Position numbers and translations under genes: made by a program
NCBI GenBank assembly: GCA_002391545.1
Contig: DGFF01000068.1
Location: 653 to 54,121 of the forward strand
Direction of reading: 5' to 3'
Length of the DNA stretch: 53,469 nucleotides
DNA from: Candidatus Fermentithermobacillaceae bacterium UBA3907
Lineage (GTDB): Bacteria; Bacillota; Sulfobacillia; Fermentithermobacillales; Fermentithermobacillaceae
Part shown: positions 8,125-15,960 of the stretch, one piece after another
How positions within the stretch are numbered: position 1 is the first letter of the stretch
Layout: every line of letters begins with the position of its first letter
The notes under the pieces: generated by a model
The model's input: the letters and a program-made list of their open reading frames with translations, nothing else
What the model was told of the DNA's origin: nothing
The model's database searches: none

Positions 8125-9018
8125 CTAAGGCAAACCCTCTGGGGTGTCTTTCACTCCCCTGGGTTTTCCTTTTTTTATAGACTCAGCTTTTTCTGCTATT
8201 CGGCGCAATCTGTGGTTGACTGCAGATTTGGAAATTGGAGGTGCAAGAGATTGTCCCAATTCTTCCATAGTTAGGGAAGGGTTGTCTAGCCTGGCTTGAG
8301 CTATTTCACGAAGAGCCGGTGATAACGAGTTCAAACCGATCTCCTCGTCTAGAAGCTCAATATCGGCGATTTGAGCCAAAGAAGAATCAACGGTTCTGGA
8401 TAGATTAGCCTTATCCATATTAATTTGTCTTTGCACAGAGCCTCTTACTGTTTTTCTCACTCGTATTTGTTCATATTCAAGAACGGATCTAGATGCACCA
8501 AGCATGGTTAGGAATTGGGATATTTGATCGCCGTTTTTCATGTAAACTATGTGTGCTCCCCTGCGTTTGATGATTGCGTTTTTTAACCCCTCAAGGTCCA
8601 GAAGGCTGGATACGAAAATTGCCATCTCCTCTGATGGAAGTACCAGTTCTAAATGGTGCTGATTGCTAGGAGACGACAAATAGCCTCTAGCCAAAAAGAG
8701 TCCTCTCAAGAAAGCCTTTCTGTCTTCTGGATTATTCTTCAGTTGTTCTAAGCTGGGCTGGTTTTCACAGAGACTTAAGAGATTTTTGTCAAGGTAAAAC
8801 ATTCGACGCAGCAGATACGGCTTTACCTTGTCTTTAGAAGATTGAAAATCGAAAGGGGAAACAACTGGGGAGCCGTTTGATACCTCAAAATCTTTGTTGG
8901 GGCCGAGAAGGCAGATCAACCCACAATACTCCCAAAAGGCTTGAGAAGGGCCGGTTATTTCTACCCTAGACAATTCTTCTTTTACTGTTCTGGAGAACGT
9001 ATCTTTTCCAGATTTCAT
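8125..9018 (-). CDS. whiA: DNA-binding protein WhiA
   Basis: WhiA homolog, 297 residues (normal length). The family combines a degenerate LAGLIDADG homing-endonuclease-like N-terminal part with a C-terminal helix-turn-helix. It acts in sporulation control in actinomycetes and in cell division/chromosome segregation in Bacillus. Visible markers are FLRGLFLARGYLSSP in the LAGLIDADG part, QINMDKANLSRTVDSS in the middle, and the helix-turn-helix in LTMEELGQSLAPPISKSAVN. The last gene of the minus operon, it begins five bases after the yvcK stop. Its final codons coincide with a terminator hairpin serving the opposite strand. Confidence 0.95.
   Translation of the reverse strand: MKSGKDTFSRTVKEELSRVEITGPSQAFWEYCGLICLLGPNKDFEVSNGSPVVSPFDFQSSKDKVKPYLLRRMFYLDKNLLSLCENQPSLEQLKNNPEDRKAFLRGLFLARGYLSSPSNQHHLELVLPSEEMAIFVSSLLDLEGLKNAIIKRRGAHIVYMKNGDQISQFLTMLGASRSVLEYEQIRVRKTVRGSVQRQINMDKANLSRTVDSSLAQIADIELLDEEIGLNSLSPALREIAQARLDNPSLTMEELGQSLAPPISKSAVNHRLRRIAEKAESIKKGKPRGVKDTPEGLP
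8132..8176 (+). terminator. Rho-independent terminator inside the 3' end of whiA
   Basis: On the plus strand AAACCC (8132-8137) pairs with GGGTTT (8161-8166) and inner GGGG (8141-8144) with CCCC (8156-8159), followed by a run of T. It ends the DUF2089/DUF4097 operon. On the minus strand the hairpin lacks a downstream T run and instead encodes the last residues of WhiA. Confidence 0.7.
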
Positions 9019-9023
9019 GTCGC

Positions 9024-10001
9024 TTAGTAAAGACCTTCCTTTGCGTTCATACTTGGCCTGGCTAGTGCGAGTATCGCATCTGCGATTTTTTCTGAATTAT
9101 GGTGCGCAAGATCGTCGCTTGCAATAAAGTTACCTGTAATAGGTACATAACCTTGCGCTTCTATGACATCCAAGTCCGGTACTACCAAGTATTTGTTTTC
9201 GTTTGCATAGTTTTCACGTAGTTTAACAGGAGGTATGCCAGTGTTTATAATCACATACGTGAATAACCTGCCTGCATGTTCCTGTATGGCTTTTATATGG
9301 TCAAAAGCGGTATAGTTATGGGTTTCCCCGGGCTGAGTCATTATATTGCAGACGTAAACCTTCTGAGCGTTGGACCTTTCGATAGCTTCTCGTATGCCTT
9401 GGACTAATAGGTTAGGGATAACAGATGTGTACAAACTTCCGGGTCCTATGGCAATAACATCAGCGTTTTCAATTTCGCATACTGCTTCGGAAAGGGCAGG
9501 GGGGTCTTCGGGATGCAAGCGCAAGCGTTTTATCTTACCGTTAGCTGCGGATATGTTGGCTTCGCCCGATACTATACTCCCATCTTCCATTTCAGCCATA
9601 AGAACCACGTCGCTCAAAGTAGCAGGCAATACTGTACCTTTGACCGCCAGGATTCTTGACATCGCCCTTACGGCTTCTTGAAAATCCCCTGTCATTTCAG
9701 TCATAGCTGCAAGGAACAAGTTGCCGAAGTTGTGGCCTTTTAACTCCCCTTTTTGGAATCTGTGATTGAACAGGGCTGTCATATCGCTCTCAGCTTCGGC
9801 TAGGGCTACAATGCAATTTCGAATATCACCTGGCGGCAATATCCCCATGTCTTTTCTCAGGCGCCCGGAACTGCCGCCATCATCGGCTACTGTAACTACA
9901 GCTGATATCTTGCAGTTAAGTCTTTTTAAGCCGCGCAAAACTGTGGAAAGACCTGTTCCACCGCCTATAGCCACCACGTTAGGAAGTGAGGTTTCTGTCA
10001 T
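9024..10001 (-). CDS. yvcK: YvcK/GlmR family gluconeogenesis and cell-wall factor
   Basis: A 325-residue CofD-like protein. In Bacillus, YvcK (GlmR) binds UDP-GlcNAc and stimulates GlmS, steering carbon to cell-wall precursors; it is needed for growth on gluconeogenic carbon. Seen here: the glycine-rich start VVAIGGGTGLSTVLRGLKRL, VTVADDGGSSGRLR, and GDIRNCIVALA followed by FNHRF, all characteristic. The ATG at 10001 overlaps the rapZ stop (ATGA), and whiA begins five bases after its stop, the classic rapZ-yvcK-whiA order. In this genome a cupin glucose-6-phosphate isomerase lies upstream in the same operon, fitting a role in sugar-phosphate partition. Confidence 0.95.
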   Translation of the reverse strand: MTETSLPNVVAIGGGTGLSTVLRGLKRLNCKISAVVTVADDGGSSGRLRKDMGILPPGDIRNCIVALAEAESDMTALFNHRFQKGELKGHNFGNLFLAAMTEMTGDFQEAVRAMSRILAVKGTVLPATLSDVVLMAEMEDGSIVSGEANISAANGKIKRLRLHPEDPPALSEAVCEIENADVIAIGPGSLYTSVIPNLLVQGIREAIERSNAQKVYVCNIMTQPGETHNYTAFDHIKAIQEHAGRLFTYVIINTGIPPVKLRENYANENKYLVVPDLDVIEAQGYVPITGNFIASDDLAHHNSEKIADAILALARPSMNAKEGLY

Positions 10002-10888
10002 TCCTCATCATCTCCCTTTTCGCCCAGGTCTATGTCCCTATGTTCTAGGATGACCTTGTATCCTTTGGATTCTAGATGTTTTCGTATTGCCTCTCCAATT
10101 ACAACAGAACGATGACGACCTCCTGTGCATCCTATAGCGATCGTGAGACTGGTCTTGCCTTCTTCAATGAAATTTGGTATGAGAAAGTCCAAAAATTCTT
10201 TTGAGTATTCTAAAAATGTTTGAGTTATAGGTGAATCGAGAACATATCTTGCTACTGCTTCATCTAGCCCCGAATCCTGTCTAAGATTTTCTATGTAGTA
10301 GGGATTGGGTAAAAAGCGAACATCGAACACTAAATCTGCATCTACTGGCAGACCGTGTTTAAATCCAAAAGTTATGATGTTTATGATGAGTTGCTCTACT
10401 TTTACGCTTGAGGATATTATTTCTATGATTCGCTTTTTCAACTCTGCAGAACTAAGGGTTGTAGTGTCTATTATCACATGAGCCTTATCCCGGATTTCCT
10501 TAAGCATTTCTCGCTCATCTCTTATGCTTTCCAAGACACTGCTTTGGGCAGATAGAGGGTGTCTTCTGCGCGTAAACTTGTATCGTTTAACCAGTGTTTC
10601 CTCATCTGCCTCCAGAAACAACACAGTTGGCTTAATACCTGCTTCTCTCAATTCTTCCACAGCTTTGGATATATCCTGGAAAAACTCTCCTCCCCGTATG
10701 TCGACTACAATCGCAATTTTGTCAAGAGGCTCCTTAGTCTGGGAACAAAGCTCTATAAACTTTGGAATTAGGGCAGGCGGAAGGTTGTCTACGCAAAAAT
10801 ACCCCAGATCTTCCAATGCCTTCAAAGCAGTGGATTTACCGGCTCCTGATAACCCTGTTATAATTATTAAGTTAGTATTTTTATCCAA
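9998..10888 (-). CDS. rapZ: RNase adapter/nucleotide-binding protein RapZ (YvcJ)
   Basis: RapZ-family P-loop protein of 296 residues. In E. coli RapZ senses glucosamine-6-phosphate and targets the small RNA GlmZ; in Bacillus YvcJ hydrolyses GTP/ATP and its role is less clear. Walker A is GLSGAGKST (residues 12-20). The C-terminal half carries family motifs FGFKHGLPVDADLVFDVRFL, SLTIAIGCTGGRHRSV and LEHRDIDLG. The start is a TTG at 10888 behind a GAGGTTGAG ribosome site; no ATG fits. It begins 33 bases after the cupin isomerase gene and overlaps yvcK by four bases. Confidence 0.95.
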   Translation of the reverse strand: MDKNTNLIIITGLSGAGKSTALKALEDLGYFCVDNLPPALIPKFIELCSQTKEPLDKIAIVVDIRGGEFFQDISKAVEELREAGIKPTVLFLEADEETLVKRYKFTRRRHPLSAQSSVLESIRDEREMLKEIRDKAHVIIDTTTLSSAELKKRIIEIISSSVKVEQLIINIITFGFKHGLPVDADLVFDVRFLPNPYYIENLRQDSGLDEAVARYVLDSPITQTFLEYSKEFLDFLIPNFIEEGKTSLTIAIGCTGGRHRSVVIGEAIRKHLESKGYKVILEHRDIDLGEKGDDEE

Positions 10889-10921
10889 GAATAACTCAAC
10901 CTCTATTCCCCAAGATAGCTG

Positions 10922-11698
10922 TCAGGTATTCCAAAGGTGTTCGTAGAGGTGAGGTCTAACAAGAAAACCTAGATCTGCACCTTCCTGCCACGATTTGTAC
11001 ATGCTCTTCATACGGTATAAGCCTAACTCAGGGAAATCCCTAGGCTTTTCCAACCTAGGCTTGGGATATTGACTGTACGCATCGTTGGGCATAAATATAC
11101 TACTTCCCTTGTATTCAACATCGTAATAGGCCATTCCTCTTCTGGCTTTTATAGGTTCGTAAACTGACGCAAAGTCTCTTGCGATCCAGTTGGCTATGAT
11201 AAGAGGTTCGTTTCCTGGGTTCACAGTTACGTGAGCGTAGTGAGGCGGGATTAGCAAAATATCACCAGGTTCAAAGTCAGCAACGACAAAATCTTCTACT
11301 TCGCCGCTGATATTGCCACCTTTCTGCATGAGAAAATGGGCTCTTCCGTACAACACTTGATATATTTCAGGATAAGTGTATGAGGTCCCAGGTACCAGAG
11401 GATGATAATGTCCGACTGTCTTCACGTATTCTGAACCTATCTTGCCAGGGTAGATTACGGTTATGTCATATCGTAACCCAGAATTGATCATTGCAATTGC
11501 GTCCTGTTTTAGGCCAGTGCCTCTGTACATGAGATACAAGATCTCAGGCCCATCTTGTTCAGGATACAAAAGCACGTACGTAGCATCTTCTTTTTTTCGC
11601 GCATCAGGGGTTGGAGATAGTACATCTTGGCCGAACTCAAGAAGACCATCGTCATTGAGAAAAACTTCAAATCCTGCATATTCTGAAATGTCTATCAT
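10922..11698 (-). CDS. Cupin-type glucose-6-phosphate isomerase
   Basis: Resembles the cupin phosphoglucose isomerases first known from Archaea, unrelated in fold to ordinary Pgi, which interconvert glucose-6-phosphate and fructose-6-phosphate with a metal ion. The cupin motif TVGHYHPLVPGTSYTYPEIY supplies two His and a Glu; the second motif includes PPHYAHVTVNPG with the last metal His, and RGTGLKQ plus YDITVIYPG are also family-like. At 258 residues it is longer than the ~190-residue archaeal enzymes because of N- and C-terminal additions. It lies in one operon with the PK-like gene and rapZ-yvcK-whiA. Fructose-6-phosphate feeds GlmS, which YvcK and RapZ regulate elsewhere, so the neighbourhood makes sense. 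Archaeal-type origin by transfer is possible. Confidence 0.85.
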   Translation of the reverse strand: MIDISEYAGFEVFLNDDGLLEFGQDVLSPTPDARKKEDATYVLLYPEQDGPEILYLMYRGTGLKQDAIAMINSGLRYDITVIYPGKIGSEYVKTVGHYHPLVPGTSYTYPEIYQVLYGRAHFLMQKGGNISGEVEDFVVADFEPGDILLIPPHYAHVTVNPGNEPLIIANWIARDFASVYEPIKARRGMAYYDVEYKGSSIFMPNDAYSQYPKPRLEKPRDFPELGLYRMKSMYKSWQEGADLGFLVRPHLYEHLWNT

Positions 11699-11720
11699 CT
11701 ACTGTCCTCCTCAAACCCCT

Positions 11721-12278
11721 TTATTTCTTACGTGTGAGCGGTTTGCAAAGTATCTCAAGGATCTGGGTATCGAATACAGTGTTTGAGTGGGAAGGAATCA
11801 GCACAAGAGCTGTATCTGCACCTCCGCCCGAGCCCGCTACAGAAACAATTGGTTCGCCATATGGGATCATTCCTGCGTCTAGGGCCATGACTGCGATCTC
11901 TACAGCTACCTTTGTTCCTTGGGAAAACATGCGGAGGGTATGGGAAATTATCCCACCAGGGTATAGGCCGCCGAATTTGTTGGTCACTGCTCTTTCTACG
12001 TTTCCAAATAGATGAGTAGTAGTTAGAACGTTCACTCCTTGATTAGTAAGGTTTTCACGCATCTCCTGGCTCATTTCGTTGGTTCCTGGTTCGCGAAATC
12101 CTTGCTGATGGGTTACACAGGTTAGATTGACGCCTTTGCCTGTGAAGAACTCAGCGGTATATCCTGTATTAGAGGCAACCACTATGTGTTTTATGCCAAG
12201 CTCTTGCGCACGTTTGAGAGCGATTGACGCAGTTTGCTCTGTGTTGTGCCTGCCAGGCACTTCGAAGTAAACAGTCAT
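11721..12278 (-). CDS. Stand-alone pyruvate kinase C-terminal-like domain protein
   Basis: A 185-residue protein resembling only the C-terminal alpha/beta domain of pyruvate kinase, which in the full enzyme binds effectors. Seen: NTEQTASIALKRAQELGIKH, HIVVASNTGYTAEFF, THLFGNVERAV and GEPIVSVAGSGGGADTALVL. The catalytic barrel is absent, so it should not be a kinase. Such free domains are usually annotated only as pyruvate kinase alpha/beta domain proteins. First gene of the minus operon; ATG with an AAGGAG site upstream, then 22 bases to the cupin isomerase. A ligand-sensing role in sugar-phosphate metabolism is a guess from context. Confidence 0.8.
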   Translation of the reverse strand: MTVYFEVPGRHNTEQTASIALKRAQELGIKHIVVASNTGYTAEFFTGKGVNLTCVTHQQGFREPGTNEMSQEMRENLTNQGVNVLTTTHLFGNVERAVTNKFGGLYPGGIISHTLRMFSQGTKVAVEIAVMALDAGMIPYGEPIVSVAGSGGGADTALVLIPSHSNTVFDTQILEILCKPLTRKK

Positions 12279-12385
12279 ATGTATTCACGCTCCTTAGATG
12301 TTTCCTTTACCTAGTATTAATGATACACAATTAAGCGGTGCAATGGAATGGAGAGGCAGGGTGGGCGCGTCATATGGCGCTTTCT

Positions 12386-12446
12386 AGAGGAGAACGTGAT
12401 GTTGACCGCAAATCTTTTTAAAAAGGGTTTATTGGCGACTGCGTGA
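12386..12446 (+). other. Possible 15-codon leader peptide upstream of cdaA
   Basis: AGAGGAGA (12386-12393) precedes ATG 12399 by five bases; the frame reads MLTANLFKKGLLATA and stops at 12446, 28 bases before cdaA. It lies in the largest gene-free gap of the window (12279-12474). Too short to prove coding; it could be a translated leader or chance. Confidence 0.3.
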
Positions 12447-12474
12447 ATGTTATCCTATATGCAATGGAAAGGAA

Positions 12475-13302
12475 GTGTACAGTTACTTGTTAGAGCAACT
12501 CGGATTCTTTACTTTGCAAGATGCTGTCTTAGCGGTTATAGACATCGCTCTTGTGGCCTATTTTTTCTACAAAATATACACTCTAATTCGGGGCACCAGG
12601 GCAGTGCAGCTTCTCAAAGGCATTATTGTCTTGCTTATTTTGGTGTCTGTAACCCAATGGGCGAGATTGTACACTGTTAACTGGCTGTTGGTGCAAATTA
12701 GGACCATGCTGATAGTAGCTCTTCCCGTAGTTTTTCAGCCAGAGTTGAGGCGTGCCCTTGAACAAATAGGGCGCGGCAAAATATTTACGCGTGCCTTATT
12801 CAAACCTCCTGGGGAGTCTATAGAACGGACCATCGAAGAAGTGGTAGATGCTTGTTTTGACATGTCTAGGGAAGGAATTGGTGCCCTTATCGTGATTGAG
12901 CGGGAAACTGGTTTGGAAGAATATATGGAGGAAGCGGTTAGACTTGATGCGTTGGTAAGCAAGGAACTATTGAAGAATATATTTACTCCAGGAAGTCCTC
13001 TGCATGATGGTGCCTGCATTATAAGGGGCGACAGAGTTGTGGGAGCTGCGGTGTTTCTGCCGTTTACCCAGAACTCGGTTGCTGTAGAATTGGGCTCTAG
13101 GCACAGGGCTGCAATAGGTATTACCCAGGTCTCTGATGCCATTTCAGTGGTTGTATCTGAGGAGACGGGAATCGTATCCATGGCTGAAAACGGGAGACTG
13201 ATAAGAGGGTTAGATGCCAAAACCCTCAAGGATAAACTTATAGAGGGACTTGAAGCCCAACGTGTCTCTGGTCTTTTTGTCCGGGAGGATAGCCAATCAT
13301 GA
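12475..13302 (+). CDS. cdaA: Diadenylate cyclase CdaA (c-di-AMP synthase)
   Basis: CdaA makes cyclic di-AMP from two ATP at the membrane, a second messenger for potassium, osmotic and cell-wall homeostasis in Firmicutes. Hydrophobic segments occupy about residues 17-36, 45-62 and 69-87; the cytoplasmic DAC domain follows. Its catalytic motifs are intact: DGA at 178-180 (LHDGACIIRGD) and RHR at 209-211 (GSRHRAAIG). Length is 275 residues, as usual. The GTG at 12475 lies very close to GGAAAGGA, and a TTG four codons later could be the start. The end overlaps cdaR as ATGA and glmM follows, the conserved cdaA-cdaR-glmM set. Confidence 0.96.
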   Translation: MYSYLLEQLGFFTLQDAVLAVIDIALVAYFFYKIYTLIRGTRAVQLLKGIIVLLILVSVTQWARLYTVNWLLVQIRTMLIVALPVVFQPELRRALEQIGRGKIFTRALFKPPGESIERTIEEVVDACFDMSREGIGALIVIERETGLEEYMEEAVRLDALVSKELLKNIFTPGSPLHDGACIIRGDRVVGAAVFLPFTQNSVAVELGSRHRAAIGITQVSDAISVVVSEETGIVSMAENGRLIRGLDAKTLKDKLIEGLEAQRVSGLFVREDSQS

Positions 13303-14510
13303 AAGCAGCACTTACTCAAGACCTACCTGCAAAGATTATTGCGGTTATACTTGCGTTGATTGTTTGGACGCAGGTTATAAGCGATAAGAATCCTATAGAG
13401 CGACGTACATTTGTTGTGGATGTGGTTCCTACAATGGTAGAGGAAGGCATGATGATCATCTCTACAAAACCTGATAAGGTAAGCGTCACCCTTGAGGGAC
13501 GTGCAAGGACTCTGGATGAAATTGAACCGAACAAGTTGAAAGCGGAAGTGGATCTAAGTGCGGTGGAACCAGGCTCTTTTGTTGCAGACCTCCGCGTGGA
13601 GATTCCGGCCGGAGTTAAAGTGGTTGAGTTAGACCCGTCAAGTGTCACTTTTGAACTAGACATGGTTAGTTCTGCTCAAGTAGAGGTAGTAGTTGAAGTG
13701 CAGGGTAATCCGAGCGAAGATTATGAGAAGGGCATTCCCATGGTATCAGTAGATACGGTAACAGTAAGGGGTGCTAAGAGATATGTGGATAAGGTAAATC
13801 GGGCTTGCGCAAGGGTGGATATAACCGGGGCGTCAACCGAGGTAGTGACGAACGCGAAACTGGTAGCGTTGGATTCGGCAGGTACGGAAGTCACAGGCGT
13901 AGAGATCTACCCTCCTGAAATAGAAGTTATTGTACCGCTTGAGAAACTTCCTCCGGCGAAAGTTGTACCCGTTCAAGTAGTGGTAAACGGTACTCCAAAG
14001 GAGGGTTATACAGTTGGCCCGATAACAACTAATCCTCGAGAGGTCAAGATCAGGGGGGAGCAGAGCGTTATCGATTCCATAAACTGGATAGGCACTAAGC
14101 CGGTAGACGTGACCGGAAAGGATAGCACTTTTCAAAGCACAGTTAGTCTCAACCTCCCTAGAGGAGTAACGTGCCAGACCCAACAAGTGGTGGTAAAGGT
14201 AGAGATAATCGAAGAAATTGAAACAAAAACCTTTGATAATGTAATCGTACAGTTAGAGTCGCCTCCTGTTGGTTACACGTGGAGCATTGAGCCAGCTACT
14301 GTGAGCGTAGTGGTTACAGGTAGGAGCGATATCGTAAGGAAACTTCAAGCACAAGACATAACTGTGTATATAGATGCGCAGGGTAGAAGCGAGGGCACAC
14401 ACGATCTGGTGGTGGCTTACAAAATCCAGGTTCCTGAAGGAGGTTCAGCCGATAAGTTTCAGGTTGATATAAAGCCCCCTAGGGTTAAGTTGACGTTGAC
14501 TGAAAGATGA
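13299..14510 (+). CDS. cdaR: CdaA regulatory protein CdaR (YbbR domains)
   Basis: CdaR is a membrane-anchored extracytoplasmic protein that binds CdaA and tunes c-di-AMP synthesis. The N-terminus has one hydrophobic anchor (AKIIAVILALIVWTQVI, residues 11-27). The rest is four YbbR-type beta domains of about 80 residues, marked by repeated phrases such as KPDKVSVTLEGRARTLDEI, MVSVDTVTVRGAKRYVDKV, TTNPREVKIRGEQSVIDSI and EPATVSVVVTGRSDIVRKL. Start overlaps the cdaA stop (ATGA). Glycine/valine-rich composition and length (403 aa) fit the family. Confidence 0.93.
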   Translation: MKAALTQDLPAKIIAVILALIVWTQVISDKNPIERRTFVVDVVPTMVEEGMMIISTKPDKVSVTLEGRARTLDEIEPNKLKAEVDLSAVEPGSFVADLRVEIPAGVKVVELDPSSVTFELDMVSSAQVEVVVEVQGNPSEDYEKGIPMVSVDTVTVRGAKRYVDKVNRACARVDITGASTEVVTNAKLVALDSAGTEVTGVEIYPPEIEVIVPLEKLPPAKVVPVQVVVNGTPKEGYTVGPITTNPREVKIRGEQSVIDSINWIGTKPVDVTGKDSTFQSTVSLNLPRGVTCQTQQVVVKVEIIEEIETKTFDNVIVQLESPPVGYTWSIEPATVSVVVTGRSDIVRKLQAQDITVYIDAQGRSEGTHDLVVAYKIQVPEGGSADKFQVDIKPPRVKLTLTER

Positions 14511-14529
14511 CCTAGCAGATGCAGAGAAG

Positions 14530-14549
14530 TATGGGACTTAGGTCTCATA
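14530..14549 (+). other. Small hairpin between cdaR and glmM
   Basis: TATGGGAC (14530-14537) and GTCTCATA (14542-14549) can pair over eight bases around a TTAG loop, with one G-U pair in the plus-strand RNA. There is no T run, so it is not an intrinsic terminator; it could influence mRNA processing or translation of glmM. Confidence 0.35.
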
Positions 14550-14574
14550 AATGATTTAAACTGGAGGTTTTCGG

Positions 14575-15915
14575 ATGAGTTTATTTGGGACTGATGGTAT
14601 TCGGGGCATTGCTAACCAAGAACTTAGTTGTGAAATAGGTTTCAGATTAGGGAGGGTAGCAGGTTCATCTTTACCATCAAAGGGCCCAATAGGCATTGGC
14701 AAGGACACCAGGATTTCTTGTGACATGTTGGAGGCTGCTCTGATAGCGGGAATTACTTCAACAGGAAGGAACGTAGTCCAATTAGGGGTTTTAACTACAC
14801 CAGGCCTTTCATATATAGTGAAGCAATATGAATTAGCAGGTGGAGTAATGATTTCCGCCTCGCATAACCCGTTTCAATACAATGGACTTAAAGTTTTTGG
14901 GAGTGATGGGCTTAAGATCTCAGATCAAACCGAAACTAGTTTTTCTCGCGCCATAGAGGAAGGGATTGACGACGGTCCGTGGCCTATAGGCAAGGAAATC
15001 GGGAGGGTTATCCGAGGTAATCATCTTGTGGAGTCTTACGCTGATTTTTTAAAGGGGTTGCCTACTGAGGACTTGTCGAATCTGAGGGTATTGGTAGATA
15101 CTGCCAACGGTTCGGCGTCTAACATTGCCCGAGATGTGTGGAAAACTATTTGCCCAAATTCCGATTTTATCAATTTTAGTCCTGATGGGGTCAATATAAA
15201 TGCGGGATGTGGTTCTACAGATCCTAATATGCTCAGATCTTACGTGGTAGAAGGCAGTTATGATGTAGGTTTTGCATATGATGGCGATGGAGATCGGTGT
15301 ATCGCCGTTGACGAACAGGGGAACGTAGTAAACGGCGATGGATTAATGGCGATAATAGCCCTGGATATGGCGGCGCAGGGACGTTTGGCAAAAAACACGG
15401 TTGTAGGTACTGTTATGTCCAACTACGGTTTGGAAAGATGCCTTTCTTCTCGCGGTATAAAACTTATTAGAACCTCTGTAGGCGATAAATTTGTCTTCGA
15501 AGAGATGTGTAGGGGTGGCTACAACCTTGGCGGTGAGCAATCTGGGCATATTATTATAAAAGACATTTCAGAAGTGGGAGATGGCTTAGTTACGTCTATA
15601 TGCGTCGCCCAGATCCTTGCTCAATCTGGCAGTAAGTTTTCGGGTCTTGCATCTGTAGTTGAAGAAGTCCCTCAATTACTGGTTAACGTGGAAGTGCCTA
15701 ACCCTGTTGAAATACTGGATTTTCCTGAAGTTAAGCAAGCTGTGGAAAAGGTTTCCTTGGATTTATCTGGGGTAGGAAGAGTGCTGGTAAGGGCATCGGG
15801 GACTGAACCTGTAGTTAGAATAATGGTCGAAGCCGAAGATGAAGACTTGGTTCGCGAGTGCGCAGAATATTTGGAGAAAATTTTGATTAGAGAGAGCGGT
15901 ATGTTGGGACGGTAA
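14575..15915 (+). CDS. glmM: Phosphoglucosamine mutase
   Basis: GlmM converts glucosamine-6-phosphate to glucosamine-1-phosphate on the way to UDP-GlcNAc. In Bacillus and others it also binds and inhibits CdaA. The four family signatures are present: start FGTDGIRGIAN, the phosphoserine loop SASHNPFQYNGLKVFG (Ser near residue 100), metal loop DGDGDR, sugar loop GGEQSGHII and phosphate-binding RASGTEPVVRIMVEA. 446 residues is standard. The ATG follows an ACTGGAGG ribosome site 60 bases after cdaR; a strong terminator follows the stop. Confidence 0.97.
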   Translation: MSLFGTDGIRGIANQELSCEIGFRLGRVAGSSLPSKGPIGIGKDTRISCDMLEAALIAGITSTGRNVVQLGVLTTPGLSYIVKQYELAGGVMISASHNPFQYNGLKVFGSDGLKISDQTETSFSRAIEEGIDDGPWPIGKEIGRVIRGNHLVESYADFLKGLPTEDLSNLRVLVDTANGSASNIARDVWKTICPNSDFINFSPDGVNINAGCGSTDPNMLRSYVVEGSYDVGFAYDGDGDRCIAVDEQGNVVNGDGLMAIIALDMAAQGRLAKNTVVGTVMSNYGLERCLSSRGIKLIRTSVGDKFVFEEMCRGGYNLGGEQSGHIIIKDISEVGDGLVTSICVAQILAQSGSKFSGLASVVEEVPQLLVNVEVPNPVEILDFPEVKQAVEKVSLDLSGVGRVLVRASGTEPVVRIMVEAEDEDLVRECAEYLEKILIRESGMLGR

Positions 15916-15929
15916 GGATGGATGAAGGG

Positions 15930-15960
15930 AAAGGGGAGCCAATTGGCTCCCCTTTTGTTT
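15930..15960 (+). terminator. Rho-independent terminator after glmM
   Basis: A perfect stem of AAAGGGGAGCC and GGCTCCCCTTT around AATT, followed by TGTTTT. It lies between the convergent glmM and C69 peptidase genes and may work in both directions, better in the plus direction. Confidence 0.88.

Noticed and set aside
12279..12474. c-di-AMP or other riboswitch upstream of cdaA
   Set aside because: The gap is 196 bases and I see no ydaO-like conserved core; no support from structure by eye.
12447..12680. 77-codon plus-strand frame over the cdaA start
   Set aside because: Out-of-frame shadow of cdaA; composition rich in Cys, His and Arg, unlike a real protein.
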